A DNA stretch of 24,209 nt from CAVOBC01 sp963693635 (lineage in GTDB: Bacteria > Pseudomonadota > Gammaproteobacteria > Pseudomonadales > Azotimanducaceae), in contig CAVOBC010000023.1 in NCBI GenBank assembly GCA_963693635.1, forward strand, positions 1-24,209. Direction: 5' to 3'. The stretch's first letter is position 1. Every line of letters begins with the position of its first letter. Under the pieces are notes generated by a model that did not search any database, was not told where the DNA came from, and worked only from the letters and a program-made list of their open reading frames with translations. This document shows positions 22,184 through 24,209 of this stretch, piece after piece. The position numbers were made by a program, and so were the translations under genes.

Positions 22184-24209
22184 ATGGCGAGAGAACACGC
22201 GCGGCGACGTCGGGAACCCGGTAATAACCCGCGGCGAGGGGTTGCGCTCGCGCCTGAGGTCGAAGCCGCGATCGACGCGTGCATGATTCGGGATCGACAT
22301 CGATTCCGGCGCGAGGCTGAGAAAGGGTCCGAGCGCTGGCGGAAGCTCGAGCCGGAGGTTGCGCGTTCCAAAGCGCTCGCGGATCGCAGGCGAGCACTGT
22401 TGCCGAAACCCGTTTATCCACCCGCACTCCCGGTTTCCGGGAAGGCCGATGAGATAATGGGAATCCTGCGCCAGCATCAGGTGTTGATACTTGCCGGGGA
22501 GACCGGTTCTGGCAAAACGACCCAGATCCCGAAAATCTGTCTTGGCCTCGGTCGCGGTGTGTTTGGACGCATTGGCCACACCCAACCCCGTCGGGTCGCG
22601 GCCCGGAACGTCTCGCAGCGGATCGCGGAAGAACTCGGCGTCCAGTTCGGCAAAGAGGTGGGCTACCAGGTCAGGTTCACTGACCAAAGCGGCCCGGAGA
22701 CGCTTCTCAAGGTCATGACCGATGGTGTTCTGCTGCAGGAGACGCAGTCTGACCGCTTCCTTGAGTCTTATGACACCATCATCATCGACGAGGCGCACGA
22801 GCGGAGTCTCAACATCGACTTTCTGCTCGGTTACATCAAGCGCATTCTGCCGAAACGGCCTGATCTCAAGTTGATTGTCACCTCCGCAACGATTGACGTC
22901 GAACGCTTCTCTCGGCACTTCAACGACGCGCCCATCCTCGAGGTGTCAGGCAGAATGTTCCCGGTTGAGGTGCACTACCGTCCGCTTGAGGATACCGATC
23001 GTCAGCGGGATGCAGACGAGCGGGTGCGAAACGGCATCCTTGATGCCGTTGCTGAGATTATTCAGATGGAGCGCGCCTCGGGCGGTCTCGCCAAGGCGCG
23101 CAGGGGACAAAGTGACATCCTGGTTTTTCTGCCCGGTGAGCGCGAGATTCGGGAGACTGCGCAGGACCTGCGGCGTGCGCAGCTTCGGGATGTTGAGATA
23201 CTGCCACTCTATTCCCGTCTGAGCGTGGCCGAACAGAATAGGGTGTTTGCCCCGCACACGGGGCGCCGCATCGTGCTTGCGACCAACGTCGCGGAAACGT
23301 CGCTGACAGTTCCGGGTATTCGCTACGTTATCGATCCCGGCCTGGCGCGTATTTCTCGATATAGCGTGCGCTCCAAGGTTCAGCGCTTGCCGGTTGAAGC
23401 GATATCGCAGGCGAGCGCCAATCAGCGGATGGGTCGCTGCGGCCGGGTGAGCGAGGGCGTTTGTTTCCGCCTCTTTGCCGAGGAGGACTTCCTGTCACGG
23501 GATGAGTTTACGGAGCCGGAAATCCTGCGCACCAACCTCGCCGCCGTGATCTTGCAGATGTTGACACTTAAGCTGGGCGAAATGGCCCAGTTTCCGTTTG
23601 TGGAAAAACCTGAACAGCGTCAGATAAATGATGGTTTCGCATTGCTTCGAGAACTTGAGGCCGTGAGTCCTGCGAAACAGATCACCCGTCTGGGTCGAGA
23701 TGTCGCGCGTTTGCCTGTGGACCTGCGATTGGCACGCATGCTCGTCCAGTCGCACCGGGAAGGTTGCGTTGCAGAGATGCTTATCATTGTCAGCGCTCTG
23801 GCGATCATCGACCCTCGCGAGCGACCACACGATTTCCAGGCGGCGTCGGATCAGTCCCATCGATTGCACTGGCACGAGCGGTCGGATTTCCTGTCGCTCG
23901 TCAATCTGTGGAGGCAGTATGAGGACGAGCGAGCTGCCCGTTCGAGTGGGCAGTTGCGCAAGTACTGCCGTGATCACTTTCTGAATTTCCTGCGAATGCG
24001 GGAGTGGCGGGATGTACACAGGGAATTGCGGCTCATGGCGCGCGAGATGGGGATGCGCGAGAACCCCGAGCCAGCAGACTACCCGTCAGTCCATCGGTCG
24101 ATCCTATCGGGGCTACTTGGAAACATCGGCGAGAAGGGCGGGGACAACGAGTACCTTGGCACCCGCAACCGGCGCCACTTCATCTTTCCGGGATCGTCGC
24201 AATCTTCTC
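22184..24209 (+). CDS. hrpA: HrpA-type DEAH-box ATP-dependent RNA helicase, 3' end cut by the window
   Basis: The frame is open for 675 codons to the edge; full-length HrpA is about 1300 residues. An N-terminal segment (VEAAIDACMIRDRHRFRRE) matches the start of E. coli HrpA. The superfamily 2 motifs follow: GETGSGKT (105-112), TQPRR (133-137), DEAH (202-205), SAT (234-236), NVAETSLTVPGI and QRMGRCGR. Later sequence (LPVDLRLARMLVQ) is the HA2 region. HrpA hydrolyses ATP to remodel RNA; in E. coli it is linked to fimbrial mRNA processing and rescue of stalled ribosomes. The ATG at 22184 is the only one after the in-frame stop at 22157, but it lacks a Shine-Dalgarno sequence (CACCTCC lies just upstream). 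The end and the C-terminal domain are outside the window. Confidence 0.93.
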   Translation, partial: MAREHARRRREPGNNPRRGVALAPEVEAAIDACMIRDRHRFRREAEKGSERWRKLEPEVARSKALADRRRALLPKPVYPPALPVSGKADEIMGILRQHQVLILAGETGSGKTTQIPKICLGLGRGVFGRIGHTQPRRVAARNVSQRIAEELGVQFGKEVGYQVRFTDQSGPETLLKVMTDGVLLQETQSDRFLESYDTIIIDEAHERSLNIDFLLGYIKRILPKRPDLKLIVTSATIDVERFSRHFNDAPILEVSGRMFPVEVHYRPLEDTDRQRDADERVRNGILDAVAEIIQMERASGGLAKARRGQSDILVFLPGEREIRETAQDLRRAQLRDVEILPLYSRLSVAEQNRVFAPHTGRRIVLATNVAETSLTVPGIRYVIDPGLARISRYSVRSKVQRLPVEAISQASANQRMGRCGRVSEGVCFRLFAEEDFLSRDEFTEPEILRTNLAAVILQMLTLKLGEMAQFPFVEKPEQRQINDGFALLRELEAVSPAKQITRLGRDVARLPVDLRLARMLVQSHREGCVAEMLIIVSALAIIDPRERPHDFQAASDQSHRLHWHERSDFLSLVNLWRQYEDERAARSSGQLRKYCRDHFLNFLRMREWRDVHRELRLMAREMGMRENPEPADYPSVHRSILSGLLGNIGEKGGDNEYLGTRNRRHFIFPGSSQSS

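Noticed and set aside
22031..22918. 295-codon open frame antisense to the helicase
   Set aside because: It runs across the Walker A and DEAH motifs of hrpA and shows no family resemblance; an antisense shadow.

Overview
The window reads as a chromosomal segment of a gammaproteobacterium. The first 15 kb is a complete thirteen-gene respiratory complex I operon of the Escherichia coli/Pseudomonas type. Its markers are a fused nuoCD gene, a NuoG of about 900 residues with a four-cysteine N7 cluster site, and a NuoF C-terminus ending in a CAHAPGA-type cluster motif. The order is strictly A-B-CD-E-F-G-H-I-J-K-L-M-N. Base composition is moderately GC-rich, and GTG starts and 4-bp ATGA/GTGA overlaps are common. 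The genus cannot be named from this sequence alone.

Region 1 (1-14895): nuoA to nuoN, all on the + strand, nearly all overlapping or separated by a few bases. The peripheral arm (NuoE, F, G, then B, CD, I) oxidises NADH and passes electrons through iron-sulfur clusters to quinone. The membrane arm (NuoA, H, J, K, L, M, N) pumps protons. The one real break is a 212-bp gap between nuoF and nuoG that holds two short tandem repeats and a hairpin.

Region 2 (14896-15370): a small two-CBS-domain protein follows nuoN. Its start codon abuts a perfect 12-bp hairpin, and a consensus Shine-Dalgarno sequence lies on the far side of that hairpin. It converges with the next gene so tightly that both stop codons share one CTAG.

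Region 3 (15367-18104, - strand): in transcription order, a BrxR/CapW-type WYL-domain regulator, an isocitrate/isopropylmalate-dehydrogenase-like gene broken by a frameshift, and a SAM-dependent methyltransferase split by an in-frame TAG. The last two are translationally coupled and both look damaged, although the 14 kb of nuo genes beside them is clean.

Region 4 (18105-19794): a divergent promoter region with tandem, palindromic repeats placed on and between the -35 and -10 boxes. It drives a DUF2130 (COG4487-type) coiled-coil protein with a D...ExK nuclease-like signature. The regulator, operator and DUF2130 gene together are the best candidate for an undescribed regulated system, possibly defence-related.

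Region 5 (19795-24209): a repeat-bearing, mostly gene-poor stretch; an orphan CYP153-like cytochrome P450 on the - strand; a 500-bp spacer with several inverted repeats and a GAAGAT repeat; and the first ~675 codons of an HrpA-type DEAH-box RNA helicase that runs off the right edge. I saw no tRNA, rRNA, CRISPR array, insertion sequence or integrase.
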